A stretch of DNA of 64,000 nt from CADEFX01 sp046154585. GTDB taxonomy: Bacteria; Pseudomonadota; Alphaproteobacteria; Rhizobiales; Hyphomicrobiaceae. The translations under genes and the position numbers were made by a program. Below the pieces are notes generated by a model that was given only the letters and a program-made list of their open reading frames with translations, did not search any database and was not told the origin of the DNA. Below are positions 49,708 to 58,814 of this stretch, one piece after another; position 1 is the first letter of the stretch, and each line of letters opens with the position of its first letter. Location: positions 1 through 64,000 of the forward strand of contig JBJXDX010000003.1 of assembly GCA_046154585.1 (NCBI GenBank), in the 5' to 3' direction.

Positions 49708-51303
49708 CTAGGCGGCCCGCGCGTCCTCGCGGATCATCGACGCCCCTTTCTCGGCGATCATGATCGTGGGCGCGTTCGTGTTGCCCGTGGTCACGGCCGG
49801 CATGATCGAGGCATCGATCACGCGCAGCCCCGTCATGCCACGCACGCGCAGCCGCGAGTCGACCACGGCCATCGGATCCTCGCCCATCTTGCAGGTTCCG
49901 ACGGGGTGATAGATGGTCGTGCCGGCACTGCGGATGTAGCTCTCGATCTGCGCTTCGTTTGCGATATCGACACCCGGCGCAATTTCCTCGACGCGATTGG
50001 CTGCAAACGCTGGCTGCGCAAAGATTTTTCGCGCGTGCCGAATGCCCGCCATCGACACGCGCAGATCGCCAGGCGCCGACAGATAGTTCGGTTTGATCGC
50101 CGGCCGGTCGCGCGGATCGGACGATTTCGCCATGATCGTGCCGCGGCTCTCCGGCCGCGCGATGCTGACGGCAATCGTCACGCCCGGCTTCTTTTCCAAC
50201 GTGCCGAACTTGTTTTCGTCGTAGCTCGCCGGCGAGAACAGCAATTGTATATCCGGGCTCGCGAGCCCCTCGCGGCTTCGGCAGAAGCATTGCGCGCTCG
50301 ACACGCCGAACGTCAGCGCGCCCTTGCCGATCGTCATCCAGTTGGCGATTTCCTTCAGCAACCGCGGCGGGCGCGAGAGCTGGTTGATCGACACGGCGTT
50401 GCGCACCCGCATCGACACGCGCACCGCATAGTGATCCGACAGGTTGCCGCCCACGCCCGGTAGATCGTGCACGACATGGACGCCGATGGATTTGAGATGA
50501 TTGCCCGGCCCGATGCCCGACACCTGCAGCAGATGCGGCGAATTGATGGTCCCGCTGCTGACGATCACCTCGCGGTTTGCGTACACATCGCGCTGCGTGC
50601 CGTTCTGCAGAATGGCAACGCCCGTGCAGCGCTTGCCGTTGAACAGCAACCTCGCTGCCAGCGCATTCGTCACGACTTCCAGGTTCGGCCGCTTGTGCGC
50701 CAGCGTCAGAAACGTCCGCGCCGTCGAGCCGCGGAAACGGCCGTTGCGCGACATCTGCGAATAGCCGACTCCCTCCATCTGCGTGCCCGAAAGATCGGGC
50801 GTGAACGGAAATCCCGCCTGCTGCGCCGCTTCGACGAAGCGATGCGTCAGCGGCAGAATGGTGCGGTAGTCCTCGATCAGCAGCGGCCCCGTCTTGCCGC
50901 GCACGCTGTCGTCGCCCGGCGCATAGCGCTCGATCGATTTGAAGAACGGCAGGCACTCCTCGTACGACCAGCCGCGGCATCCCATCTGCACCCAGTTGTC
51001 GTAATCGGCCGAGTTGCCGCGCACGAACAGCATGCCGTTGATGGAGCTCGAGCCGCCGAGCACACGACCGCGCGGCCAATGAATGGACCTGTTGGCCGTG
51101 CCAGCCTCGCCTTCCGTCGCGTAGTTCCAATTGACGCGAGGGTTGTAGAGCAGCTTCAGCACGCCGGCCGGCACGTGGATCATCGGATGCCAGTCGGTCG
51201 GGCCGGCCTCGAGTAGAATGACGCGCGCACCATCCTCCGACAGGCGATTGGCGAGAACGCAGCCCGCAGACCCCGCGCCGACGATCACATAGTCCGCCTG
51301 CAT
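49708..51303 (-). CDS. GMC-family FAD-dependent alcohol/choline dehydrogenase
   Basis: This 531-residue GMC oxidoreductase starts with FAD-binding YVIVGAGSAGCVLANRL (5-21), then HWPRGRVLGGSSSINGM, the second GMC signature GTINSPHLLQVSGIGP, and the catalytic histidine in YHPVGTCKMG. The C-terminal TGNTNAPTIMIAEKGA is conserved in choline and alcohol dehydrogenases. It oxidises an alcohol to an aldehyde. It is convergent with the leaderless binding-protein gene, 11 bp away. A large reading frame on the opposite strand is a shadow. Confidence 0.9.
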   Translation of the reverse strand: MQADYVIVGAGSAGCVLANRLSEDGARVILLEAGPTDWHPMIHVPAGVLKLLYNPRVNWNYATEGEAGTANRSIHWPRGRVLGGSSSINGMLFVRGNSADYDNWVQMGCRGWSYEECLPFFKSIERYAPGDDSVRGKTGPLLIEDYRTILPLTHRFVEAAQQAGFPFTPDLSGTQMEGVGYSQMSRNGRFRGSTARTFLTLAHKRPNLEVVTNALAARLLFNGKRCTGVAILQNGTQRDVYANREVIVSSGTINSPHLLQVSGIGPGNHLKSIGVHVVHDLPGVGGNLSDHYAVRVSMRVRNAVSINQLSRPPRLLKEIANWMTIGKGALTFGVSSAQCFCRSREGLASPDIQLLFSPASYDENKFGTLEKKPGVTIAVSIARPESRGTIMAKSSDPRDRPAIKPNYLSAPGDLRVSMAGIRHARKIFAQPAFAANRVEEIAPGVDIANEAQIESYIRSAGTTIYHPVGTCKMGEDPMAVVDSRLRVRGMTGLRVIDASIMPAVTTGNTNAPTIMIAEKGASMIREDARAA

Positions 51304-52196
51304 TTCCTCGCCCTTCTTTTGCGTTCCTCAGACGTGCAGTCTCGGCAACCACCCCGGGAAGGCAAGCGAAAACGGCGCGCGCAGCACGCAACTCCTCGCG
51401 GCCCAGCGAGTCCGAGGCTTTGCGTCATCATCACTGTCCCCCGCAGGGGCGGAGCGGCGAGGGCCGTACCGTTATTCATAGGGGATGCGGCGCTCGCCGC
51501 TCCACGCACCACGACTGGACCGCCAGCCGCCAGTCCCCGGTCATCCACGCCCGGGGGAGAGCCGGCGTACGCTCATCGCCGGCAGCAGGGTGGCACGGAT
51601 TCGCTGATGTCTCGTGCCCAATCGTGGCCCCCGGACCCGATCGCAGACAACCAGCTCTTGCCTGCGCCCTGGGTGGTCAGATCCGGGATGGCCGCAGGAT
51701 AAGATCGCGGCGAAGGGCGGGGATTACTTTTTTCGAGGGATGGGCGCCCGGCCGACTACTGCCGCTCATCTGATCGCCAATCCGCGCCTCACGCACAGGT
51801 GTCATCCTCGGACCTTGTTCCACGGCTGTCCGGTTCAGCAAAATCGCGTCGAAAGCCTACAACCCCACAAGTTTGCGTCCCCGGACGCCGCGCAGCCGCG
51901 CGGCGAGCCGGGGTCTTCACACACCGAGATGGCGCGCATGATCTGCCACGCGTCGCACGCGAGCGTGCATCACACCGGGGAAGATCCCGGATGACGGCGC
52001 TGATGGCTCCGTCTCCGGGAACGCAGAACGGACGGGTTGCCGTCCTGTCTCGACCCGCCACAGGCCAACGATCGGCATGCGTGATGCTTCGATCGAGCGA
52101 ATTGCAAGCGTGAACTCCCGGCAACTAATGACGTTGCCCTCGCCGTGCGCTCCCCGCACAATCGCATCATCACCCCAAAACCTGGAGAAAACGCAC
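51304..52196. other. 893-bp gene-free region with a degenerate repeat
   Basis: No reading frame here looks like a protein; short frames are proline- and arginine-rich shadows. The region has GC-rich hairpins, notably CGCCGCGC/GCGCGGCG around 51888-51907. At 51801-51996 it has a segment whose ends (GTCATCC.. and ..GGATGAC) recall the intergenic element at 61211-61361. It also should carry the promoter of the gene at 52197 and of the GMC gene. Confidence 0.5.
51801..51996. repeat. degenerate GTCATCC-ended intergenic element
   Basis: The segment begins GTCATCCTCGGA and ends TCCCGGATGAC, imperfect inverted ends of the kind found on short intergenic repeats in Hyphomicrobiales. Its middle has a GC-rich stem and a CCCCGG/CCGGGG pair. 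It resembles the better-preserved element at 61211. Confidence 0.4.
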
Positions 52197-52574
52197 ATGC
52201 CCGACTCGAACCTGGAAAAGGGCCGCGCGCTTCGCACCGAAGTGCTGGGCAAGGAGCACGTCGAGCGCTCCCTCAAGAACGCCAACGAGTTCTCCAAGCC
52301 GATGCAGGATATGGTCATGGAGATCGGCTGGGGCATGTTCTGGTCGCGTGAGGGACTGACGCGCAAGCAGCGGAGCCTGCTCACCATCGGCATCCTCGCC
52401 GTGCTCAACCGCCATCATGAGCTCGCCGTGCACGTCAAAGGCGCCATCAACAACGGCCTTACGAAAGAAGAAATCCGCGAGGCCCTGATCCACGTCGGCT
52501 GCTACGCCGGCTTCCCCGCCACCATCGACGCCTTCCGCACCGCCAGCAAGGTTCTCGACGAGATGGGCGTGTAG
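52197..52574 (+). CDS. carboxymuconolactone-decarboxylase-family protein
   Basis: This 125-residue all-helical protein of the CMD/AhpD superfamily has the family helix RKQRSLLTIGILAVLNRHHELAVHV, then GAINNGLTKEEIREALIHVGCYAGFP. The single cysteine in GCYAGFP is the gamma-CMD pattern; the Cys-x2-Cys pair of AhpD-type peroxidases is absent. The start is set at ATG 52197 with GGAG upstream. The frame is open to 52077 without support. It stands alone, so the pathway (aromatic ring cleavage or other) is unclear. Confidence 0.85.
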   Translation: MPDSNLEKGRALRTEVLGKEHVERSLKNANEFSKPMQDMVMEIGWGMFWSREGLTRKQRSLLTIGILAVLNRHHELAVHVKGAINNGLTKEEIREALIHVGCYAGFPATIDAFRTASKVLDEMGV

Positions 52575-52643
52575 GACTGACGTCGCTGCGCACAGCGTCG
52601 GGATGAACTATCGGCGCTCTTTTCGGTTGTTCCCGCCGTGGGG

Positions 52644-52768
52644 ATCCCCTCCCCAGCGGGGAGGGGTTAGGGGTGGGGAGAAGCAGCAGGCGTTGCGCTC
52701 GCGTCGTCACCCCACCCCGCCCGCAATTTGCGTTGCGGGCGACCCTCCCCGTCAAGGGGAGGGTGGTC
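52644..52768. repeat. intergenic inverted-repeat element (CTCCCC-type)
   Basis: The element begins CCCCTCCCCAGCGGGGAGGG and, about 100 bases later, ends with CCCTCCCCGTCAAGGGGAGG. Both ends are themselves short palindromes. The middle carries GGGGTGGG and CACCCCACCCC, and CCCGCAATTTGCGTTGCGGG. This layout is a familiar intergenic repeat in alphaproteobacterial genomes. No gene lies within it. Confidence 0.65.
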
Positions 52769-52844
52769 TGAGAGTGAGGCTGCCCGCCCACGATGGCAAT
52801 ACGCTGATATAAAAAAGAGAGGCCGAGTTTGCTCGAGGCTCGCA

Positions 52845-53180
52845 GTGCCATTAACGGTTGCGATATCTGGCTTTCTTGATCTTCTGGTGCGGGCGTTGCT
52901 GCGATTGTGGGGCTTTGGTGCAGGTCTGGTGGCTATGGGTTTAGTGATCTTGCCGTACCGAATTTCGCAGGGCGAAAATATTGATTGGATAGATTTGCTG
53001 CTCTCGCTGACAGTTATTTACGTGCTCACATCCGCTGCAATATTAGGAGTGTTCTTGACTTCGTTCCTCAGACAAAATCCCGCCGCGTGGCGCGCCTATC
53101 GCCAATGCATGACGTACAAAGAAGTCCGCACTTTGAACGAGGAGTTTTGGCCTAAGATTATGCCAACACCCCTCCCTTGA
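52845..53180 (+). CDS. orphan two-helix membrane protein, AT-richer than surroundings
   Basis: This possible 111-residue protein starts with GTG (GAGG seven bases upstream) and has two or three hydrophobic segments: LLVRALLRLWGFGAGLVAMGLVI and LLLSLTVIYVLTSAAILGVFLTSFL. A polar C-terminal tail is rich in aromatic and charged residues. Its DNA is visibly poorer in G and C (about half by eye) than its neighbours. It follows directly after an intergenic repeat. I recognise no family; foreign origin is a reasonable guess. Confidence 0.55.
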   Translation: MPLTVAISGFLDLLVRALLRLWGFGAGLVAMGLVILPYRISQGENIDWIDLLLSLTVIYVLTSAAILGVFLTSFLRQNPAAWRAYRQCMTYKEVRTLNEEFWPKIMPTPLP

Positions 53181-53231
53181 GATAAGACTCCGCGAGAAAC
53201 CGAACGCGTTGACGTCCGGCCCGACCACACC

Positions 53232-53777
53232 TCACCCACCATCCCTCACCGCCACCGCCAGCACGCCCTCCACATACGGCAGGAACGACCGCGCCACCTC
53301 AATCCGAAACTCCGTCGCCACCGTCCGCCACAGCACGACCTCCGCCTTCGCAAACAGCGTCCGCGTGCACATGCCGACCGGGAATGCGGCCTGATCGAGA
53401 TCGAGTGGGCACCCCGCGCTCAGCACATCCTCCACCGCCGGACCCGAGACGATCAGCGCCGCATTGCGATCGCTGACATCGACCAGCGCATGCGGCGTCT
53501 CAGCCAGCGCCTTCGCCAGCACCGATGCCACCAGCTCTCCTTCTGACCGCGGCGCAATCAGCAGCCATTCGTCGGGTCCGAGCCACAGCGCAATCCGCCC
53601 CACACTCTGCGACGCCCGGCACGGCTCCAGCGGCAAGGGCGTGCCCAGCGCGCTTCCCGCCGCGGCAACGGCCGCATCGCGTCCCCGGAATACGAAGCGC
53701 GCAGCCGGTGCCGCCGCGCGCACGGAAGCTCCTGCACGCGTGTGATCGCTCGATCCGGCGAGCCCAGCACTAGCCAT
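53232..53777 (-). CDS. soxG: sarcosine oxidase gamma subunit
   Basis: This 181-residue protein of the SoxG family has GRIALWLGPDEWLLIAP near the middle, then ALVDVSDRNAALIVSGPAVEDVLSAGCPLDLD, both conserved in gamma subunits, and FRIEVARSFLPYVEGVL at the end. It is distantly related to the folate-binding GCV_T fold. It overlaps the end of the alpha subunit gene by eight bases and is the last gene of soxBDAG. The gamma subunit is needed for assembly of the heterotetramer. Confidence 0.88.
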   Translation of the reverse strand: MASAGLAGSSDHTRAGASVRAAAPAARFVFRGRDAAVAAAGSALGTPLPLEPCRASQSVGRIALWLGPDEWLLIAPRSEGELVASVLAKALAETPHALVDVSDRNAALIVSGPAVEDVLSAGCPLDLDQAAFPVGMCTRTLFAKAEVVLWRTVATEFRIEVARSFLPYVEGVLAVAVRDGG

Positions 53778-56700
53778 TCAGCTTCTCTCCCTTGGGATCG
53801 TAGAATACGGGAGACACCACCTCGACTTCGATTGGTCCCTTCGGAGTCGGCACGAACAGCCGCCGCCCCATGAGGCCGCGTCCACCCTTCACGAGAGCCA
53901 GCGCAATCGACTTCCCCAGCGCCGGGCTGTGATACGACGACGTCACATGTCCCAGCGCGGCCGTGCCCTTCGCTGGCGCCGCTTCCGACGTGATCTGCGC
54001 ACCCTCATCGAGCAGCACATCGCCGCCTTGTGTCAGAAGCCCCACGAGCTGCTTGCGATCCGCGCGCACCATATCGGTGCGCGCAAGCGACCGCCGCCCG
54101 ACGAAATCGGTCTTGCCCTTGCCGATGGCCCAGCCGAGCCCAAGATCGTCGGGGATCACCGTACCGTCGGTCTCCTGCCCGACGATGATGTAGCCTTTCT
54201 CCGCCCGCAGCACATGCATGGCTTCGGTCCCATACGGGCATCCGCCAACGCTTTCCACCCGCGCCGCCACGGCCTCCCACACAGCGCGCCCTGAGCTTGC
54301 CGGGACGTTGATCTCGAAACCAAGCTCGCCCGTGAAGCTCACGCGGAACAGCCGCGCCGGCACGCCCGCGACCTTGGCCTCGCACACGCTCATGTGCGGG
54401 AAGGCCTCGCCGCCGATGTCGGCCCCATCCACCAGCGGCGCGATCACCTCACGCGCCCGCGGCCCCTGCACGGCGATGACGGCCCACTGCTCCGTCGTCG
54501 ATGTCAGCCATACCTGCAGCTGCGGCCATTCCGTCTGCAGGTAGTCTTCCATCAGATTGAGCACCGGAGCCGCGCCGCCGGTCGTGGTCGTCACATGAAA
54601 CCGGTCCGGCGCAAGGCGGGCGATGACGCCGTCGTCGATGACGAACCCCGCCTCGTTCAGCAGCACACCATACCGGCAGCGGCCCGCCTTCAGCGTCTTG
54701 AACGCATTGACATACATGCGGTCGAGAAACTCCGCGGCATCCGGACCGACCACCTCGATCTTGCCCAGCGTCGATGCGTCGAAAATACCGGCCGTGGTCC
54801 GCACCGTCCGGCATTCGCGGGCGACCGCGGCATGCATGTCCTCCCGGCCGCGCGGAAAATACCAGGCGCGCTTCCAGGTGCCGACATCCTCGAACACGGC
54901 GCCCTTCCCCTGCGCCCAAGAATCGATGGGCGTGCGCCGGATGGGATCGAAGAGATCGCCGCGCGCGGAACCCGCAAGTGTGCCGAATGTCAGGGGCGTA
55001 TAGGGCTGGCGAAAGGTCGTGAGCCCCACGGCAGGGATCGGCGCACACAGCGTGTCCGACACCAGCGCCAGCGCATTCATGTTGGACGTCTTGCCCTGGT
55101 CTGTCGCCATGCCGGTGGTCGTGTAGCGCTTGATGTGCTCGATGGAGCGAAACCCTTCGCGCGTCGCCAGCTCGAGATCGCGCGACGTGACGTCGTTCTG
55201 AAAATCGACAAATGCCTTGACGACGCCTTGTGGCATGCGCGGCGCTTCGGCGTGCGCCGTGGCATCGAAAGCGTCTTCAACCCGATAGGTGCGCGCCGGT
55301 CTTGACGGATAGCCGCACTTTTCCGCTGCCGCGCATCCCGCCGCCTCACCGCTCTCGATGACTGCCGCCAGGCCCGAAAGCCCAGCGCACGCCCCCGCCG
55401 ACACTTCGTTTTGCGCCGAAACGCCGGGCAGGAACGCCCCTGCCTCCGCATCGAACCTGAGCTTGCCGCGCGACTGCGAGAACAGATGCACCGACGGCGT
55501 CCAGCCGCCGCTCATGAGAACGCAGTCGCAGGGAATGCGGCCGGCATCACGGATCGAGCCATCGGGCATCGGCGCGCCGAGCATGACTTCGCTGACGTGC
55601 AGGCGCCCCCGCGAACCGACGATGCACGTGCCTGTCCGAACCGGCAGGCCCGCGTCTCGCGCTGCCGCGGCGGCCGGACTTTGCGGATCGGCGCGCGAGT
55701 CGAGAACGGCCGCCACCTCCACGCCCGCCCGACTCAGGCCGATGGCCGCCTCATAGATCGTATCATGCGATCCGGCCACGACGGCGCGGCTACCGGGTTT
55801 CACGCCGAACCGGTCGACATACGTCAGCCCAGCCCCGGCCAGCATGATCCCCGGCCGATCGTTATCCGGGAACACCAGCGGCCGCTCGATCGCTCCTGCG
55901 GCAATGACCACATGCCTGGCACGCACCTGCCAGAGCCGTTCCCTCGGACCGTCCGGATCAGGCGAGGCATCGTGATCCGACACGCGCTCCGCCAGCCCCA
56001 GCATGTTCTGCGCGAAATATCCGAACACCGTCGTCCGCGGCAGCAGCCGCACGCGTGCATGGCTTGCAAGCCGCGCCAGCGCATCACCGACCCATTGCGC
56101 CGCCGGCACGCCGTCGATCGCACCGCGCGTCGCAGACAGCAGCGAGCCCCCCATCTCCGATTGCTCGTCGGCGACAATGACGCGAGCGCCCGCCTCGGCC
56201 GCCGCGAGCGCCGCAGCTAAACCAGCCGGCCCAGCGCCCGCCACCAGCACATCGCAATGCGCGAAACGGCTGGCATAGCGATCGGGATCGGCCCCCGTGG
56301 GCGCGCGCCCCAGGCCTGCCGCGCGGCGAATGACGGGCTCGAAAATCTTCGTCCACGCCCAGTTGTCCGGCAGGAACCCAGGCCCCATGAACGTCTTGTA
56401 GTAGAAGCCCGCCGGAAAGATCGGCGACAGGCAATCATTGAACGCGCCCACGTCGCGCGTCAGCGACGGCCAGCGGTTCTGACTATGCGCCTTGAGCCCA
56501 TCATACAGCTCCACCTGCGTCGCCCGCAGGTTCGGCGTCACCTGTCCGCCCTCGCGCACCACCGTCACGAGCGCGTTGGGCTCCTCGGACCCGCAGGTGA
56601 CGATGCCCCGCGGCCGGTGATACTTGAACGATCGCCCGACCAAATGCCGGCCATTGGCCAGCAGCGCCGACGCCAGCGTGTCCCCGGCGCATCCCTGGAG

Positions 56701-56787
56701 TTGCTGCCCGTCGAAACTGAAACGCAGAATCTTGCTGCGATCGATGCGGCCGCCGCTGGCAGTTCTGAAAACGCCTGGACCCGTCAT
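53770..56787 (-). CDS. soxA: sarcosine oxidase alpha subunit
   Basis: This 1005-residue protein (usual length near 1000) has three parts. The first is an N-terminal 2Fe-2S-like domain without cluster (FSFDGQQLQGCAGDTLASAL, GRSFKYHRPRGIVTCGSEEPN). The second is a NAD/FAD domain (CDVLVAGAGPAGLAAALAAAEAG, about 183-205). The third is a C-terminal GCV_T folate-binding domain (GIFDASTLGKIEVVGPDAAEFLDRM). The complex demethylates sarcosine to glycine, passing the methyl group to tetrahydrofolate. It overlaps soxD by four bases. This soxA is unrelated to the sulfur-oxidation SoxA. Confidence 0.95.
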   Translation of the reverse strand: MTGPGVFRTASGGRIDRSKILRFSFDGQQLQGCAGDTLASALLANGRHLVGRSFKYHRPRGIVTCGSEEPNALVTVVREGGQVTPNLRATQVELYDGLKAHSQNRWPSLTRDVGAFNDCLSPIFPAGFYYKTFMGPGFLPDNWAWTKIFEPVIRRAAGLGRAPTGADPDRYASRFAHCDVLVAGAGPAGLAAALAAAEAGARVIVADEQSEMGGSLLSATRGAIDGVPAAQWVGDALARLASHARVRLLPRTTVFGYFAQNMLGLAERVSDHDASPDPDGPRERLWQVRARHVVIAAGAIERPLVFPDNDRPGIMLAGAGLTYVDRFGVKPGSRAVVAGSHDTIYEAAIGLSRAGVEVAAVLDSRADPQSPAAAAARDAGLPVRTGTCIVGSRGRLHVSEVMLGAPMPDGSIRDAGRIPCDCVLMSGGWTPSVHLFSQSRGKLRFDAEAGAFLPGVSAQNEVSAGACAGLSGLAAVIESGEAAGCAAAEKCGYPSRPARTYRVEDAFDATAHAEAPRMPQGVVKAFVDFQNDVTSRDLELATREGFRSIEHIKRYTTTGMATDQGKTSNMNALALVSDTLCAPIPAVGLTTFRQPYTPLTFGTLAGSARGDLFDPIRRTPIDSWAQGKGAVFEDVGTWKRAWYFPRGREDMHAAVARECRTVRTTAGIFDASTLGKIEVVGPDAAEFLDRMYVNAFKTLKAGRCRYGVLLNEAGFVIDDGVIARLAPDRFHVTTTTGGAAPVLNLMEDYLQTEWPQLQVWLTSTTEQWAVIAVQGPRAREVIAPLVDGADIGGEAFPHMSVCEAKVAGVPARLFRVSFTGELGFEINVPASSGRAVWEAVAARVESVGGCPYGTEAMHVLRAEKGYIIVGQETDGTVIPDDLGLGWAIGKGKTDFVGRRSLARTDMVRADRKQLVGLLTQGGDVLLDEGAQITSEAAPAKGTAALGHVTSSYHSPALGKSIALALVKGGRGLMGRRLFVPTPKGPIEVEVVSPVFYDPKGEKLNG

Positions 56788-57083
56788 CGCGGAGTCTCTT
56801 GCACCGACAGCTCAGGTCTCGCCTCGCCTGCCCTATATGTCACAAAAATCCGGTCGCTGACGGTGTCGCGGATCGCGTTGAAAAAGCGCCCGCACCCATG
56901 CACGTGGCGCCAGCGCTCCGCGTGCACGCCTTTCGGATTGCTGCGGAAGTACAGGAACTCGGCCCACTCCTGATCGCTGAGCTGCGACGGGTCCGCGGCG
57001 CGCGCCACGTGCGCCTCTCCCGCATGGCGAAACTCGATCTCTGGGCGCTCCGCAGCGCAATAGGGGCATCGGATCAGAAGCAT
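56784..57083 (-). CDS. soxD: sarcosine oxidase delta subunit
   Basis: This 99-residue zinc protein starts MLLIRCPYCAAERPEIEF. Zinc ligands Cys6 and Cys9 are followed by the second half site in WRHVHGCGRFFNAIRDT. The DLSDQEWAEFLYFRSNPKG-type helix is present (SQLSDQEWAEFLYFRSNPKG). The start is placed at ATG 57083, ten bases after the beta subunit stop; the frame continues upstream inside soxB without similarity. It is part of the heterotetramer. Confidence 0.92.
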   Translation of the reverse strand: MLLIRCPYCAAERPEIEFRHAGEAHVARAADPSQLSDQEWAEFLYFRSNPKGVHAERWRHVHGCGRFFNAIRDTVSDRIFVTYRAGEARPELSVQETPR

Positions 57084-57093
57084 AGGATCTCTT

Positions 57094-58344
57094 TCAGTGC
57101 GCCACCGCCGCGGCGGCCGCTTCGTCGATGAGCCGCCCGGTGACGAACCGGTCGAGGCTGAACGGCGCCGCGATGGGATGCGGCTCTCCCTTCGCGACCG
57201 TGGCTGCGAACACATGCCCCGAGCCGGGCGTCGCTTTGAACCCGCCGGTCCCCCAGCCACAATTGACGAACAGCCCCGGCACCGGCGTCTTGCCGATGAT
57301 CGGCGACCGGTCGGGCGTGACATCCACGATGCCGCCCCAGTTGCGCAGCATGCGCAGCCGCCGGAACGTCGGAAACAGCTCCGTGATCGCTTCCAGCGTA
57401 TGCGTCGCAATGTGGAGGCCGCCCGTCTGGCTGTAGGACGTATACACATCCGTGCCCGCGCCGATGACCAGCTCGCCCTTGTCCGATTGGGAGATGTAGG
57501 CGTGAATGCTGTTGGACATCACCACGCATGGCAGCACCGGCTTGATCGGCTCGGACACCAGCGCCTGCAGCGGAAAGCTCTCGATCGGCATGCGCACGCC
57601 CGCCATGGCCATCAGCACGGACGTATGCCCGGCCGCCACCACGCCGACCTTCCCCGCCTTGATCGTGCCGCGGGTCGTCTCGACGCCCTCGACGGCGCCG
57701 TGCACATCGCGCTGAATGCCGGTCACCTCGCAATTCTGGATGATGTCGACGCCAAGCCTGTCCGCGCCCCGGGCGTAGCCCCAGGCCACCGCATCGTGCC
57801 GCGCCACGCCCCCGCGCCGCTGCAGCGCGCCGCCGAGCACGGGATATCGAAGCTGCCGCGAAATGTTGAGCGGCGGACAGAAGGCCCGCGCCTGCTCGGG
57901 CGTCAGCCACTCGTTATCGATGCCCGCCAGCCGGTTGGCATGCACGTGCCGTTTGAACACCTGCACGTCATGCACCGTGTGCGCCAGCATCATGACGCCG
58001 CGCGGGGAATACATGACGTTGTAGTTCAGCTCGCGGCTCAGCGTCTCCCACAGCTTGAGCGCATGCTCGTAGATCGCCTCGCTCTCCTCCCACAAGTAGT
58101 TGGAGCGAATGATCGTCGTGTTGCGCCCGGTATTGCCGCCTCCGAGCCACCCCTTTTCAAGGACGGCGACATTGGTGATCCCGTGCTCCTTCGCCAGGTA
58201 GTAGGCCGTCGCGAGGCCGTGGCCACCCGCACCGACCACCACAACGTCATAGGAGGCCTTCGGCTCGGGCGAACGCCATTGCACGGGCCAATCCTGGTGA
58301 CCCGACAGCCCCTGCCGAACGAGGTTGAGAAACGAGTATTGCAC
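57094..58344 (-). CDS. soxB: sarcosine oxidase beta subunit
   Basis: This 416-residue flavoprotein has an FAD-binding motif YDVVVVGAGGHGLATAYYLA (32-51), the GNTGRNTTIIRSNYL segment and His183 in ARHDAVAWGYARGA. This His corresponds to the residue that carries covalent FMN in heterotetrameric sarcosine oxidases. The C-terminal VNCGWGTGGFKATPGSGHVFA is diagnostic. Translation starts with GTG at 58344. It is the first gene of soxB-soxD-soxA-soxG and is unrelated to the sulfur-oxidation SoxB. Confidence 0.94.
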   Translation of the reverse strand: MQYSFLNLVRQGLSGHQDWPVQWRSPEPKASYDVVVVGAGGHGLATAYYLAKEHGITNVAVLEKGWLGGGNTGRNTTIIRSNYLWEESEAIYEHALKLWETLSRELNYNVMYSPRGVMMLAHTVHDVQVFKRHVHANRLAGIDNEWLTPEQARAFCPPLNISRQLRYPVLGGALQRRGGVARHDAVAWGYARGADRLGVDIIQNCEVTGIQRDVHGAVEGVETTRGTIKAGKVGVVAAGHTSVLMAMAGVRMPIESFPLQALVSEPIKPVLPCVVMSNSIHAYISQSDKGELVIGAGTDVYTSYSQTGGLHIATHTLEAITELFPTFRRLRMLRNWGGIVDVTPDRSPIIGKTPVPGLFVNCGWGTGGFKATPGSGHVFAATVAKGEPHPIAAPFSLDRFVTGRLIDEAAAAAVAH

Positions 58345-58814
58345 GCGAGCGCCATCCCGAGCTTCCGACGGCGCGCATCCTACGGGCCTTAGGTTCAGCC
58401 CCTCAAGCGAATTTCAGTGCCCCAGAATTGATCCCATACAGAAGTGCATGGAGCGGAAAAGGCAGGACGGGAGGCCGGTCGTCCGCACGTTCGGCAGCGG
58501 GGTACGAAACCGAAAGCAATCGTTCGGCCAGCCTCCCTTGCCGGGTGCACCAGAGAGGGCGCGGCGCGACCCGGAACACCATCAGCTTTCAAGGCCCGAG
58601 GCGCTGATGCCTGGACATCGGATTGGGCGTTGAGCGGTCATGAGTGTCGTTGGGTCGTGTGGCACGCGTGTGGCATACGTGTGACAAGCACGCTCTTTTT
58701 ACGTCCCCAGCAGCCGCGGCCTCTTGACGAACGGCCTTTGGGCAGCCGGGTCATAAGAAACGGGGCCCTGTCGGACCCCGTTTTCACGCGCAGTTCTGGA
58801 GAAGGAAGAGAAAC
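58345..58814. other. 470-bp intergenic region between soxB promoter side and TorF-like gene
   Basis: No convincing gene lies here. The left part must carry the soxBDAG promoter. The right part holds the hairpin terminator of the TorF-like gene. Around 58655-58690 there are three spaced copies of GTGTG/ACGTGTG-type words (GTCGTGTGGCACGCGTGTGG and CATACGTGTGACA), which could be regulator contacts, but this is weak. Confidence 0.5.
58757..58784 (-). terminator. rho-independent terminator of the TorF-like gene
   Basis: AAACGGGG and CCCCGTTT form the outer stem, with further pairing (CCC/GG) around the TGTC loop. On the minus strand it is followed by TTTCTTAT. It lies 30 bases after the TorF-like stop and could work in both directions. 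Confidence 0.8.

Noticed and set aside
48770..51391. An 873-residue open frame on the minus strand over the GMC gene and its neighbour
   Set aside because: It is a composition-driven shadow, rich in Arg and Ala, out of frame with the clear GMC oxidoreductase at 49708-51303 and antisense to the 48812 gene.
29903..58344. Linking soxYZ (sulfur) with soxB, soxD, soxA and soxG (53-58 kb) as one Sox system
   Set aside because: The gene names coincide, but the second set encodes sarcosine oxidase subunits with flavin and folate domains, not sulfur-oxidation proteins.
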